A stretch of 64,000 nt of DNA from Nocardiopsis sp. CNR-923 (GCF_001942255.1 NZ_MKKC01000065.1:62001-126000); one strand, 5' to 3'; positions 55,131 to 64,000 are shown, numbered from the stretch's first letter. Numbers and translations: made by a program. The notes: generated from the sequence alone by a model not told the origin.

Positions 55131-55167
55131 GACGGCGCCCCGCCCACACCGGGGGAGGGGCGCCGTC
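55131..55167 (+). terminator. Terminator hairpin before trpC
   Basis: Perfect 11-bp stem GACGGCGCCCC / GGGGCGCCGTC with a 15-base loop. It isolates trpC from the CD225 genes. Confidence 0.65.
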
Positions 55168-55349
55168 CGCGCGGGGCCACGGAACTCCGACCCGCCTCAC
55201 CCGGGGCCGACGACCCCGTACGCGCCGAGGGTGGATACGATGACCAGCAACACGGTGCGTGCGCGGTCGACCGGTCCCTCCACGCAGCCGAGCCCGTGAA
55301 CTCGGGTCCGACCACCGAGACCGGCCACACCACGAGGGAGCGGTAACTG

Positions 55350-56156
55350 GTGAGCGTGCTCGACGAGATCCTCGACGGAGTACGCGCTGACCTGGCACGG
55401 CGGCAGGAGGCCCTGCCACTGGAAGCCCTCAAGGCCCGAGCCGAGTCAGCGCCCACTCCGCAGGACGCCGAGGCCGCACTGCGCCGTCCCGGCGTGCACG
55501 TGATCGCCGAGGTCAAACGCGCCAGCCCCTCCAAGGGGCCGCTCGCGGCCATCGCCGACCCGGCCGCCCTGGCCCGCGACTACGAGGCCGGCGGCGCCAC
55601 CTGGATCAGCGTCCTCACCGAGGAACGCCGCTTCCAGGGCAGCCTCGCCGACCTGGACGCCGTGCACAAGGCCGTCGACACCCCGCTGCTGCGCAAGGAC
55701 TTCGTCGTCAGCTCCTACCAGCTGTGGGAGGCCCTCGTCCACGGCGCCTCCGCCGTCCTGCTCATCGTCGCCGCCCTGCCCCAGGAGGCCCTGGTCTCCC
55801 TGGTGGAGCGGGCCCGATCGCTGGGCCTGACACCCCTGGTCGAGGTGCACGACGAGGATGAGGTCGCGCGGGCCCTCGACGCCGGGGCGACCGTCATCGG
55901 CGTCAACGCACGCAACCTGAGGACCCTGGAGGTCGACCGGGACACCTTCGCCCGGCTCGCCCCCCTCATCCCCGCCGACCGCGTCAAGATCGCCGAGTCC
56001 GGGGTACGCGGCCCGCACGACCTGCTGGCCTACGCCGGTTCCGGAGCCGGAGCCGTCCTCGTCGGAGAGAGCCTCGTGCGCGGCGGGAACCCGCGCGAGG
56101 CCGTCGCCGACCTGGTGACCGCCGGCGCCCACCCCGCCCTGCGCGACCGGAACTAG
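55350..56156 (+). CDS. trpC: Indole-3-glycerol phosphate synthase
   Basis: A 268-residue TIM-barrel enzyme for the fourth step of tryptophan synthesis. The N-terminal catalytic block [15 protein letters not shown] holds the Glu and Lys of the active site, followed by [44 protein letters not shown] and [11 protein letters not shown] 55350 is preceded by GAGGGAGCGG. A TACGAT -10-like box lies at 55236-55241. A short frame at 55240-55299 has no Trp codon and is not a leader peptide. Monofunctional; the TrpF step would be done by PriA. Confidence 0.94.
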   Translation: MSVLDEILDGVRADLARRQEALPLEALKARAESAPTPQDAEAALRRPGVHVIAEVKRASPSKGPLAAIADPAALARDYEAGGATWISVLTEERRFQGSLADLDAVHKAVDTPLLRKDFVVSSYQLWEALVHGASAVLLIVAALPQEALVSLVERARSLGLTPLVEVHDEDEVARALDAGATVIGVNARNLRTLEVDRDTFARLAPLIPADRVKIAESGVRGPHDLLAYAGSGAGAVLVGESLVRGGNPREAVADLVTAGAHPALRDRN

Positions 56157-56165
56157 CGCACCGCG

Positions 56166-56228
56166 ATGGTGACGACGATGGCCAAGCCGCTCCGCCTCGG
56201 TCGCCGATGGCGATGGCGATGGCTCTAG
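56166..56228 (+). CDS. trp leader peptide with three Trp codons
   Basis: A 20-residue reading frame starting 9 bases after the trpC stop. It ends RRWRWRWL, three Trp codons at alternating positions, immediately followed by its stop codon and a terminator hairpin. This is the classic design of a ribosome-mediated attenuator: scarce charged tRNA-Trp stalls the ribosome and prevents terminator formation ahead of trpB and trpA. There is no ribosome site. A TAGCGC box (56154-56159, overlapping the trpC stop) 6 bases before the ATG suggests either a leaderless start or termination-reinitiation from trpC. Confidence 0.85.
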   Translation: MVTTMAKPLRLGRRWRWRWL

Positions 56229-56258
56229 GGAACCCGCGCGCCTGAGCCCCGGGTTCCC
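56228..56258 (+). terminator. trp attenuator hairpin before trpB
   Basis: Perfect 9-bp inverted repeat GGGAACCCG / CGGGTTCCC with a 13-base loop, whose left arm starts on the last base of the leader-peptide stop codon. A competing pairing of GGCTC (56221-56225, the end of the Trp-Leu codons) with GAGCC (56244-56248) could act as antiterminator. There is no strong T-run. Confidence 0.75.
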
Positions 56259-56384
56259 GAAACCGCGTTGCCCCAACAGCCCGAAGCGCGCCGCCCACCG
56301 CGGGGCGCGGCCGGTCGGCGCGCGGGCCCCGAGGCCGTGCCCGGGGCGCGCACAGCGGTCGGCCCCCTACCAGGAGACCCATCC

Positions 56385-57601
56385 ATGAGCCACGACCAAC
56401 CCGTGCCCGACGCGCGCGGGCACTACGGCCGCTACGGCGGCAGGTTCGCCCCCGAGGCGCTCATCGCCGCACTCGACGAGGTCGAGTCCGAGTGGGACAA
56501 GGCCCGACGGGACCCCGCCTACCTCGCCGAGCTCGACGAGCTCCTGCGCAGCTACACCGGCCGTCCCAGCCCGGTCACCGACGCCCGCAACTTCTCGCAG
56601 CACTGCGGCGGGGCGCGGATCCTCCTCAAGCGCGAGGATCTCAACCACACCGGCTCGCACAAGATCAACAACGTGCTCGGCCAGGCCCTGCTCACCAAGC
56701 GCATGGGCAAGACCCGGGTCATCGCCGAGACCGGCGCCGGACAGCACGGCGTGGCCACCGCCACCGCCTGCGCCCTGCTCGGCCTCGACTGCGTCATCTA
56801 CATGGGCGAGGAGGACACCCGTCGCCAGGCGCTCAACGTCGCCCGCATGCGCATGCTCGGCGCAGAGGTCGTCCCCGTCACCATCGGCAGCCGCACGCTC
56901 AAGGACGCCATCAACGAGGCGTTCCGCGACTGGGTGGCCAACGTCGACCGCACCCACTACCTGTTCGGCACCGTCGCGGGCCCGCACCCCTTCCCCAAGC
57001 TCGTGCGCGACCTGCACTTCGTCGTCGGCAAGGAGGCCCGCGCCCAGGTCCTGGAGCTCACCGGGAAGCTGCCCGACGCGGTCGCCGCGTGCGTGGGAGG
57101 CGGCTCCAACGCCATCGCGATCTTCGCGGCCTTCATCCCCGACGAGTCCGTAGCGCTGTACGGGTTCGAGGCCGGGGGCGACGGCGCGCAGACCACCCGG
57201 ACCGCCGCCTCCATCACCGCGGGCAGCCCCGGCGTCTTCCACGCGCCCGCACCTACGTGCTCCAGGACGAGTTCGGGCAGACCCTGCCCAGCCACTCCAT
57301 CTCCGCAGGGCTGGACTACCCGGCCGTGGGTCCCGAGCACGCCCACCTCGCCGACACCGGGCGAGCCGCCTACGAACCCATCACCGACGCCGAGGCCATG
57401 GAGGCCTTCCGGCTGCTGTGCCGCACCGAGGGCATCATCCCCGCCATCGAGAGCGCGCACGCCCTGGCCGGAGCCCGCAAGCTCGGCGAACGCCTCGGCC
57501 CCGACGCCGTCATCCTGGTCAACCTGTCCGGGCGCGGCGACAAGGACGTCGACACCGCGGCGACCTACTTCGGTCTCGTGGACCCGGAGGGACAGCGATG
57601 A
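56385..57601 (+). CDS. trpB: Tryptophan synthase beta subunit (one-base deletion in the sequence)
   Basis: PLP enzyme joining indole and serine. The PLP Lys is in [22 protein letters not shown], the phosphate-binding GGGSNAIA and the C-terminal [12 protein letters not shown] are intact. The frame breaks at about 57243, where [16 protein letters not shown] needs CAC-GGC-GCC but the sequence has CACGCGCC; one added G restores 405 residues. ATG 56385 has AGGAGA upstream. Last 4 bases overlap trpA. It lies downstream of the trp leader peptide and attenuator. Confidence 0.95.
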
Positions 57602-58413
57602 CGACCACCGCCCTGCGCACCACCCTGGCCGCGGCCCGCGAGGCCGACCGGGCCGCGCTCATCGGCTACCTCCCCGCGGGCTTCCCCGACGTCGCCTCCT
57701 CCATCCGGGTCATCGAGGCCATGGTCGAGGGCGGCTGCGACGTCATCGAGGTCGGTCTGCCCTACTCCGACCCGATGATGGACGGCCCCACCATCCAGCG
57801 GGCCGCCGACCGCGCCCTGTCCGCCGGAACCACCACCGAGGACGTGTTCCGCGTCGTGGAGGCCACCGCCGCGACCGGCGCCGCCGCCGTGGTCATGTCC
57901 TACTGGAACCCGATCGAACGCTACGGCGTCGACCGGTTCGCCGAGCGGCTCGCCAAGGCGGGAGGCGCCGGGGTGATCACCCCCGACCTCATCCCGGAGG
58001 AGGCCGACGCGTGGGTCGCGGCCTCCGACGCCGCCGGGCTCGACCGGATCTTCCTCGTCGCGCCCTCCTCCACCGAGCGGCGCCTGGCCCTGACCACCGA
58101 CGCCTGCACCGGCTTCGTGTACGCGGCCTCGCTCATGGGCGTCACCGGCACCCGCACCCAGGTCGCCGACACCGCGGAGACCCTCGTGCGGCGCACCCGC
58201 GAGGTGACCGCCGCCTCCGGGCTGCCGGTCTGCGTCGGGCTGGGGATCTCCACCGGCGCCCAGGCCGCCGAGGTCGCCGCCTACGCCGACGGCGTGATCG
58301 TCGGGGCCGGGTTCTGCCAGCGCGTCCTGGACGCGCCCGACCTGGAGACCGGGCTCATCGCGGTCCGCTCCTTCGCCGAGGAACTCGCCGCGGGGGTGCG
58401 CTCGCGCGGCTGA
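57598..58413 (+). CDS. trpA: Tryptophan synthase alpha subunit
   Basis: A 271-residue TIM-barrel that cleaves indole-3-glycerol phosphate and channels indole to TrpB. The catalytic Glu is in [18 protein letters not shown], which also contains the catalytic Asp further on; [27 protein letters not shown] and [15 protein letters not shown] are family motifs. ATG overlaps the trpB stop (ATGA). The frame is intact. Ends at a strong terminator. Confidence 0.95.
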   Translation: MTTTALRTTLAAAREADRAALIGYLPAGFPDVASSIRVIEAMVEGGCDVIEVGLPYSDPMMDGPTIQRAADRALSAGTTTEDVFRVVEATAATGAAAVVMSYWNPIERYGVDRFAERLAKAGGAGVITPDLIPEEADAWVAASDAAGLDRIFLVAPSSTERRLALTTDACTGFVYAASLMGVTGTRTQVADTAETLVRRTREVTAASGLPVCVGLGISTGAQAAEVAAYADGVIVGAGFCQRVLDAPDLETGLIAVRSFAEELAAGVRSRG

Positions 58414-58760
58414 CCCCTCCCCGGCCGCGACGGTGGGCCGTCCCCGCTCGCGGGGGCGGCCCACCGTCGTCGTGGCGGGCCCGCGAGTGGGGGCCCGGTC
58501 CACGAGACGGGGTGAGAAGGGTGAGAATCCGGTGAGAGAGCGGCCCTCATCTCCCGCGTGAGGCCTGATCCGCCCGGGTGGGTGGTGAGATGGGAGACCA
58601 GGGGACATGACGCCGGGTGCCCAGGTGGAACGGGTTGTGCACAGCCCAGCGTAACGAGTCGCCCACAGCGAGTAGGATCAGTGGTGCGACTCCGAGACAC
58701 ACACCACGTACCACACGTCACCCGACCGACCGGTCCGCCACCTCCCGAAGGCCCAACACG
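58414..58760 (+). promoter_or_regulatory. Intergenic region with a candidate promoter for the MauE gene
   Basis: This 347-bp stretch contains the trp terminator at its left end and no supported gene. The best promoter element is TAGGAT at 58673-58678, giving a leader of about 75 bases before the MauE gene; no good -35 precedes it. Near 58500-58560 there are repeated GGTGAGA words (GGGTGAGAAGGGTGAGAATCCGGTGAGAG) of unknown meaning. Confidence 0.4.
58429..58468 (+). terminator. Terminator of the trp genes
   Basis: Perfect 12-bp outer stem GACGGTGGGCCG / CGGCCCACCGTC with an inner CCCC / GGGG pairing, 15 bases after trpA. Confidence 0.8.
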
Positions 58761-59276
58761 ATGGACACAGCCGAGACGACCTCCGCACCGCCCGCCCGCG
58801 ACCGCACCCCCACCTGGCGGACCGTCCAACCCTGGCTCACGCTGGCCTGCAGGGTGGGGCTCGCCGTGGTCCTCATCACCGCCGCCGTGAGCAAGTACCC
58901 GCCCGCGCTGTCGGTCCAGGCGGTCGAGGCCTACGACCTCCTCCCCACCGACCTGGCCAGGCTCATCGGGTACACCCTGCCCCTGTTCGAACTCGCGCTC
59001 GCCGTCCTGCTCCTGGTGGGACTCGCCACCCGCTACGCCGCGGCCGCCACCACGCTGCTCATGATCGTGTTCATCGCGGGCATCGTCTCGGCCATGGCCC
59101 GCGGGCTGAGCATCGACTGCGGGTGCTTCGGCGGAGGCGGGCAGGTCGACCCGGAGGAGACCACCTACGGCCTGTCCATCGCGCGTGACATCGGCTTCGC
59201 GGCCCTGGGCGCGTTCATCGCGGTCTGGCCCCGATCGCCCTTCGCCCTCGACCGCCCCCTGGGACTGTTCCGGTGA
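58761..59276 (+). CDS. MauE/DoxX-like membrane protein
   Basis: A 171-residue protein with four TM helices (about residues 30-50, 72-92, 94-115 and 140-160) of the MauE/DoxX superfamily, thought to pass reducing equivalents to thioredoxin-like partners. The motif SIDCGCFGGGGQVD between TM3 and TM4 has the paired cysteines expected. It is followed 56 bp later by a DsbA-like protein, the usual partner arrangement, so the two probably form an extracytoplasmic disulfide system. Confidence 0.86.
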   Translation: MDTAETTSAPPARDRTPTWRTVQPWLTLACRVGLAVVLITAAVSKYPPALSVQAVEAYDLLPTDLARLIGYTLPLFELALAVLLLVGLATRYAAAATTLLMIVFIAGIVSAMARGLSIDCGCFGGGGQVDPEETTYGLSIARDIGFAALGAFIAVWPRSPFALDRPLGLFR

Positions 59277-59332
59277 CCCCGGACACCCCCGAGGCCGTCG
59301 ACCACGTCCAGTAGCAGAAAAAGGAAGCAAAC

Positions 59333-60313
59333 ATGGGGAGTGCAGCCCGCCAGCGTTCTCGCGAGCGGCTCAAGGAGCAGCGGGAGAAGGACAAGCGCAA
59401 GGCCTCGCGCATGCGGACCCTCGCCGTCGTGGGGGCAGCCGCCGGAGTGGTCGTCCTCATCGTCGGGATCGGGTACGCCGTCCTCAACTCCGACCGCAGC
59501 GGCTCGGAGTTCGACGGCGCCCTCGCCCCGCAGGTCGTCCAGGATGACGGCAGCGTCGTCATGGCCCAGTCGGGGGTCCAGGCTCCCGTCGTCGAGGTCT
59601 ACGCCGACTACCAGTGCCCCGCCTGCCGCCAGTTCGAACTGCTCAACGGCGACGTGCTCAAGGAGACCGCGGCCTCGGGCGAGGCCATCGTCCACTTCCG
59701 CCCGGTCAGCATCTTCGCCCAGCAGCCCGTGCCGATCAGCAGCAACTCACTGCGCGCCGGAGCGGCCGCCCGCGCCGCCGCCGACCACGGTGTCTTCGTC
59801 GAGTTCAACGACCTCCTCTTCGCGAACCAGCCCACCGAGGGCGCGGCCGGGTTCACCACCGACGAACTCAAGGAGTGGTTCGGCGAGACCGGGGCCTCCG
59901 AGGAAGCCGCCGCTGCCTTCGGCGAACGCGTCGACTCCGAGGCCGCCGTCGTCACCCAGTTCACCGAGGACTACCTGCCCGCCCTGACCGAGGACGCCGT
60001 CGAACAGATCGGCCAGGAGAACCTCAGCACCATGGTCCTGAGCGATCTGCTGGCCTGGGGCGCCGAGCACGGACACGACCCGTCCTTCCTGGACGGGACC
60101 TACACGGGCGAGATCATCGACGCCACCGGGACGGCCTACACTCGCTACAGCGGAGACAACGCGTTCCGCGCCACACCCTCCGTGTACATCAACGGTGAGC
60201 TGCTCGACAACAGCACCGCCATGACGGTCCGCGGCCTCAACGGAGCGATCGAGGACGCGAGCGCCGGCGAGGTCCAGACCGAGCCGTTGGCCGACGCGGG
60301 CGGCGCGGAGTAG
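59333..60313 (+). CDS. Membrane-anchored DsbA-like thioredoxin-fold protein
   Basis: A 326-residue protein. A basic N-terminus (residues 1-27) precedes one TM helix (about 28-50), and an extracytoplasmic DsbA/thioredoxin_4 domain follows, with the active site YADYQCPACRQFE (Cys95, Cys98). The cis-Pro loop is in NAFRATPSVYINGELL. AAGGAAG lies 6-7 bases before the ATG. The pairing with the MauE-like gene suggests a disulfide oxidoreductase at the cell surface. The substrate proteins are unknown. Confidence 0.9.
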   Translation: MGSAARQRSRERLKEQREKDKRKASRMRTLAVVGAAAGVVVLIVGIGYAVLNSDRSGSEFDGALAPQVVQDDGSVVMAQSGVQAPVVEVYADYQCPACRQFELLNGDVLKETAASGEAIVHFRPVSIFAQQPVPISSNSLRAGAAARAAADHGVFVEFNDLLFANQPTEGAAGFTTDELKEWFGETGASEEAAAAFGERVDSEAAVVTQFTEDYLPALTEDAVEQIGQENLSTMVLSDLLAWGAEHGHDPSFLDGTYTGEIIDATGTAYTRYSGDNAFRATPSVYINGELLDNSTAMTVRGLNGAIEDASAGEVQTEPLADAGGAE

Positions 60314-60361
60314 CCACCCAAGACATCCCCCCGCGTGCGGGGCGAACCCGAGAGCAGAGAA

Positions 60362-61480
60362 GTGACTTTGTCGTCGACAGCTTCCGAGGGCGCGGCCGGG
60401 CTCGGCCGCGCCCTCGCGGCCATCCCCAGTCCTCAGGTGAACTCGATCCCCATCGGTCCGCTGGAGATCCACTTCTACGCCCTGTGCATCCTCGCGGGTG
60501 TGATAGTCGCGGTGTTCTGGAGCGAGCACCGGTGGGCGGCGATGGGGGGTGAGAAGGGCACCATCCTCGACATGGCCGTGTGGGCCGTCGTCCTCGGCCT
60601 GATCGGCGGTCGCCTCTACCACGTCATCAGCGACGCCCAGCTGTACTTCGCGCCCGGACGCGAACCCGTCCGCGCCCTGTACGTGTGGGAGGGCGGCCTC
60701 GGCATCTGGGGCGCGATCCCCATGGGCGCGCTCGGCGTGTACCTGGTGGCCCGCAAGCGCGGGCTGTCGATGTCCAAGCTGTCGTTCGCCATCGCCCCCA
60801 CGCTGCCCCTCGCCCAGGCGATCGGCCGGTGGGGCAACTACTTCAACCAGGAGCTCTTCGGCCGCCCCACCGACCTGCCGTGGGCGCTGGAGATCTACCC
60901 CTACCCCGAGGGCGGGCTCCGCCAGGGCATGCTCCCCGGGGAGACCGCCTACCACCCCACCTTCCTCTACGAGTCCCTGTGGTGCCTGGGCCTGGCCGTC
61001 CTCCTCGCCTACCTCGGCCGCCGCTACGAGGACAAGCTCCAGGGCGGGCGCCTGTTCGCGCTCTACGTCATGGGCTACTGCGCGGGCCGCTTCTGGATCG
61101 AGTACCTGCGCATCGACCCCGCCAACGACTTCCTCGGCATGCGCCTGAACAACTGGACCTCCATCGTGGTCTTCGTCGGCGCCCTGGCCTACTTCGTCTG
61201 GGCGGGCCGCCGCATCGACTCCTTCTCCAGCGCCGTCGTCCCGCACGGCCACGACGCCGGCACCCAGGTGATCGGCGCCACGGCCAAGGACGAGACCGTC
61301 GAGGAGAGCACCGTCTACAGCGCCGTGGAGCCCGAGGAGCCGGGTCCTGGCTCCGCGACCTCGGACTCCACCGAGGCGGGCACGGAATACCACCCCAGCC
61401 CTGAGCGATCTAGTAGCGAGGGCTCCGCGGAGGACGACGCCGGCGACACGGGAACGGACTCCGGGGCCAAGCCCCAGTAG
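60362..61480 (+). CDS. lgt: Prolipoprotein diacylglyceryl transferase
   Basis: Membrane enzyme that attaches diacylglycerol to lipoprotein Cys, the step before LspA. Seven TM helices are visible; the diagnostic signature GRWGNYFNQELFGRPTDLPWAL is present (Arg and Asn essential in Lgt). HFYALCILAGVIVAV and GGRLYHVISD are also conserved. A charged C-terminal tail of about 85 residues (after RRIDSF) is typical of actinobacterial Lgt. GTG 60362 is chosen over an in-frame GTG at 60335 because GAGAGCAGAG precedes it. Length 372 residues. Confidence 0.94.
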   Translation: MTLSSTASEGAAGLGRALAAIPSPQVNSIPIGPLEIHFYALCILAGVIVAVFWSEHRWAAMGGEKGTILDMAVWAVVLGLIGGRLYHVISDAQLYFAPGREPVRALYVWEGGLGIWGAIPMGALGVYLVARKRGLSMSKLSFAIAPTLPLAQAIGRWGNYFNQELFGRPTDLPWALEIYPYPEGGLRQGMLPGETAYHPTFLYESLWCLGLAVLLAYLGRRYEDKLQGGRLFALYVMGYCAGRFWIEYLRIDPANDFLGMRLNNWTSIVVFVGALAYFVWAGRRIDSFSSAVVPHGHDAGTQVIGATAKDETVEESTVYSAVEPEEPGPGSATSDSTEAGTEYHPSPERSSSEGSAEDDAGDTGTDSGAKPQ

Positions 61481-61498
61481 GGTCACCGGCCTGACGGT

Positions 61499-61518
61499 TG
61501 GCCGGACGCGTCCGGCCA
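61499..61518 (+). terminator. Terminator after lgt
   Basis: Perfect 8-bp stem GGCCGGAC / GTCCGGCC with a 2-base loop (61500-61517), 19 bases after the lgt stop. Confidence 0.45.
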
Positions 61519-61578
61519 CACCGCGCGGTGCGCCCCGTTCCCACCGATCAGACCACGGGTTGACGATTGAGAAGGACC

Positions 61579-62754
61579 GTGAGCAGAGCTGAGTCCGGTC
61601 ACCGCCGGAGAAGTCGCCGCGGCGGTCGGCGCCGCGAAGAGGACACCAACGTCGAGGAGCATGCCGAGGACCGGGGTCAGGACGTCGTCCGGGAGGACGA
61701 CTACGACCCGGACGAGGACTTCTCCGCCGAGTACGGCCACACGCACACCCGTGCCGAAGCCGAGGCGGAGCACGACGAGCACGACGAGCACGACGACACC
61801 GCGCCCGCTGGCGACGACACCGGGGGACGGCGCTCCCGCGGTTCCCGCCGCAAGAGGGACGGGGACGACCGCGGCGACCCCAACCGGCGCGGAGGCGTCG
61901 ACCGCGTCTCCGCCTTCTCCGCCGCCGCGATCAAGCGTGTCTCGGTCCTGGGCGAGCGACCCAACCAGATCGTGTACACGCTCGCCGAGCAGAGCAAGCG
62001 CAAGCGCGGCACCGCAGTGCTGGGCGGCTTGATGGGGGCCTTCGGCGTCGCGCTCGTCGCCCTGCTCGGGCTGTTGCTCTACCAACTGTTCAGCCCTGGC
62101 GGCGGCGCGCTCGCCCAGGGCGAGAACAGCATCGTCGCCCCGCCCGAGGGACACGGGACGCTCACACCCGAGCAGTTCCTGTTGGGAGCCAACCTCAAGG
62201 ACACCTTCGGCCCCATTGACGAGCGCCCCGAGGGCGCCGAACCGATGACCGAGGACCTCGTCTTCGGCGACGCCGAGGATCCCGAGGTCAACGGTATGGA
62301 GCTGACCCTCAGCGAGGGCCGGGTCACCGACTCGTGCACCTCGCTCGTGTGGGGCGAGGACCTGGGACAGAGCCTGATCGACGCCAACTGCTCCGGGGCC
62401 GCCACCGGCGTCTACACCGACCCCGACGAGGAGTACGTCGCCCAGGTGGTCCTGTTCGACCTGGCCGACGCCGAGGGCGCCACCCGGGTGGCCCGAGCCC
62501 TGGACCCGAACGACACCCAGACCGGCGCTGGGTTCCTGCTGGCCGACACCGGTGAGGTGCCCGGGCTGAACGAGGGCTACAGCCAGGCCTCCACACAGGT
62601 CATGGGCCACTACCTGGCCGTGTCCTGGGTCGCGCGCACCGACGGCTCCCCGCCCGGGGACGACACCGACATGGCGTCGGTGAGCGTCGCCGCGATGGGC
62701 ACCGTGCTGCTTCCCTACGAGGAGGTCGTCGCCAGGACCCAGGCGGAGGAGTGA
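61579..62754 (+). CDS. Single-pass membrane protein, paralogue 1 of a tandem pair
   Basis: A 391-residue protein. Residues 1-100 are highly charged and disordered (Arg-rich, then Asp/Glu/His-rich), a TM helix lies at about 147-170 (LGGLMGAFGVALVALLGLLLY), and an extracytoplasmic domain of about 215 residues follows. That domain shares with the next gene the pattern DxC(S/T)xxVWGxxL...C, DLADxEGA...RAL, GFLLA..., GEGY and MGHYLAVSWV; the two Cys are conserved and may be disulfide-bonded. I recognise no family. GTG 61579 follows GAAGGA; a TTG at 61567 is also in frame. Confidence 0.75.
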   Translation: MSRAESGHRRRSRRGGRRREEDTNVEEHAEDRGQDVVREDDYDPDEDFSAEYGHTHTRAEAEAEHDEHDEHDDTAPAGDDTGGRRSRGSRRKRDGDDRGDPNRRGGVDRVSAFSAAAIKRVSVLGERPNQIVYTLAEQSKRKRGTAVLGGLMGAFGVALVALLGLLLYQLFSPGGGALAQGENSIVAPPEGHGTLTPEQFLLGANLKDTFGPIDERPEGAEPMTEDLVFGDAEDPEVNGMELTLSEGRVTDSCTSLVWGEDLGQSLIDANCSGAATGVYTDPDEEYVAQVVLFDLADAEGATRVARALDPNDTQTGAGFLLADTGEVPGLNEGYSQASTQVMGHYLAVSWVARTDGSPPGDDTDMASVSVAAMGTVLLPYEEVVARTQAEE

Positions 62755-62783
62755 ACGCTGTCTGGGGTCGTCGGGCGCCCCGA

Positions 62784-62789
62784 TAGGAT
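62784..62789 (+). promoter_or_regulatory. -10 box in the gap between the two paralogues
   Basis: TAGGAT in the 168-bp gap, giving a leader of about 125 bases for the downstream gene. The -35 is not clear. Confidence 0.35.
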
Positions 62790-62922
62790 CGCGGACGGAT
62801 CGACCCGCGCGGGGGCGCCTTCGGACGCCCGCACACCGTCCGGTGGGCCGGTGCCCGAGCACCGGCCGGCCCGTGCGCGCGGCCCTCGATCCGACCGTCG
62901 ACGTCCAGACATTCGAGGCCCG

Positions 62923-63971
62923 ATGTACCCGGAACCCAACAGGCGATCCCTTCCCCGGGGCGCCGCGCAAGATCCAGCCCAGGCACCGGCGTCCGGCACC
63001 GTGGCGAACCGCACGCGGGGCGGCGACCCCGACGGGGCGCCAGACGGGCGGAGCGCGCGTTCGGGCGGCCGCCGTCGCGGGGGCGGCAGGCGCAAGCGGG
63101 AGCCGCGCCGTCGCGGGCCCCTCCTGCTGATCGTCCTGGCCGTCGCAGTCGCTCTGGCACTCGTCGCGTCGGCGCCGTGTTCCTCCTGCGGTCCCCGGAC
63201 GACGCGGGAGGGGACGCCGCTCCCGTCCAGACGCGGCCGGCCGCGTACACCGTCCGCGACATCGGTGACGGCAGCAGCGTGAACGCCGTGCTCGCCTCCC
63301 GTGAGGACGACAGCCTCGCGCTCAACGAGGGCGAGCTGTTCGAGGGACACAACGCGCAGATCGCCAACGCCGACGAGACCATCGTGTTCGCCCTCAGGGA
63401 CTCGGACCTGACCGAGGATTGCTCGACGGCGGTGTGGGGACAGGAGCTCGCCGCCGCCGTCGAGGCCGCCGGGTGCACCCAGGTGGGCCGCGCCACCTAC
63501 GTGTCGGACACCTACTTCGCCGTCACCGCCGTGTTCAACCTGGCCGACGTCGAGGCCAGCCGCGCGCTCGCCGCCACCATGGTCGACCCCGCGGAGGCCG
63601 CGGAGGGCGAGGGCGCCGACGCCGCCGTCCGCGGGTTCGTGCTCGCCCCGTCCGGCGCCGACCCCTTCGACCGCCTGGGCGAGGGGTACAGCGCCAGCGA
63701 CGCGATCGTCAGCGGCCACTACCTCATCCTGGTCTGGGTCCAGCCCACCTCCTCCGAGTCGGTGGACGACCGGGTCAGTCTGGCCGGGCCCCTCGTGGCG
63801 CTGTCCAACGTGAACGACCCGCTGCTGCGCAGGGTCGGATGGGTCGGGGACGGTGACACCGACGAGGAAACCGACGGCGCCGACACCACAGGGACGACGG
63901 ACACCACAGGGACGACGGACGGGGCCGGGGCCACGGGCGCCGGCGGCGCCGGGACGACCGGCACGAACTAG
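62923..63971 (+). CDS. Single-pass membrane protein, paralogue 2 (one-base deletion in the sequence)
   Basis: A 349-residue (repaired) homologue of the preceding gene. An Arg/Gly-rich N-terminus (residues 1-65) precedes a TM helix (about 66-90), and an extracytoplasmic domain has DLTEDCSTAVWGQELAAAVEAAGC, VFNLADVEASRALA, GEGYSASDAIVSGHYLILVWV. The frame switches inside the TM helix at about 63174, where GCG-GCC is written GCGCC; one G restores it. The C-terminus is a Thr/Gly/Asp-rich tail with DTTGTT repeats. Function unknown. It ends 29 bases before the window edge. Confidence 0.75.
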
Positions 63972-64000
63972 GCGTCCCACGCGGGTCGCCGCCGACCCCC

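Noticed and set aside
55240..55299. Short frame before trpC as a trp leader peptide
   Set aside because: It encodes no Trp (it reads MTSNTVRARSTG...) and no terminator follows before trpC. The real leader is at 56166.

Overview
The window is high-GC actinomycete DNA. Its left half follows the order known from Streptomyces and its relatives: murC-ftsQ-ftsZ-yfiH-yggS-sepF-yggT-divIVA-ileS-traR/dksA-lspA-rluD, later dnaE, then hisDCBH-priA-hisF, hisI, trpCBA and lgt. Protein style (IleS2-type IleRS, FtsZ with a very long linker, a DUF5753/DUF397 pair, PriA) and the lack of trpE next to hisI suggest a Nocardiopsis-like member of the Streptosporangiales. The genus is an inference.

Layout. 1-7.9 kb: division and cell-wall genes (murC end, ftsQ, ftsZ, yfiH, yggS, sepF, yggT, divIVA). 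7.9-14.9 kb: ileS (minus strand, behind a T-box with an Ile AUC specifier), a DksA/TraR protein, lspA, rluD and an EamA exporter. 14.9-24.1 kb: accessory genes: LysR, AraC-AzlC-AzlD, GNAT, a hotdog thioesterase, chorismate mutase behind a putative leader-peptide attenuator, an endonuclease/exonuclease/phosphatase-family protein, two unknowns and an HTH-DUF5753/DUF397 pair. 24.1-28.7 kb: a compact class I lanthipeptide locus on the minus strand: a 51-residue precursor (lanA, 28550-28705), a strong hairpin, lanB and lanC. 29-32.6 kb: dnaE. 32.7-40.3 kb: PadR, a zf-CGNR regulator with its operator, DinB, an acyl-CoA synthetase, YbaK, a LON-domain protein and ferritin. 40.5-46.2 kb: the histidine operon. 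46.2-52 kb: a peptidoglycan-binding protein, a heterodimeric ABC exporter and a SIS protein. 52.1-58.5 kb: hisI, a trp-associated membrane protein, two CD225-like proteins around a DUF2752 protein, trpC, a trp leader peptide with three Trp codons plus terminator, trpB and trpA. 58.7-64 kb: MauE/DoxX-like, DsbA-like, lgt and two paralogous membrane-anchored proteins.

The most important caution for any reader is sequence quality. About twenty genes are broken by the loss of one base from a GG or CC run. They include genes that cannot plausibly be dead (lspA, hisD, hisB, hisF, trpB). Adding one base restores a full-length family-typical protein every time. I treat these as systematic one-base deletions in the sequence, not pseudogenes, and give the repaired gene extents.

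The most novel element is the lanthipeptide locus. Its precursor gene is too short for ordinary gene calling, and its lanB looks like two genes because of one of these deletions. The two amino-acid attenuators (trpBA and chorismate mutase) and the T-box show that translation-sensing RNA control is used repeatedly here.
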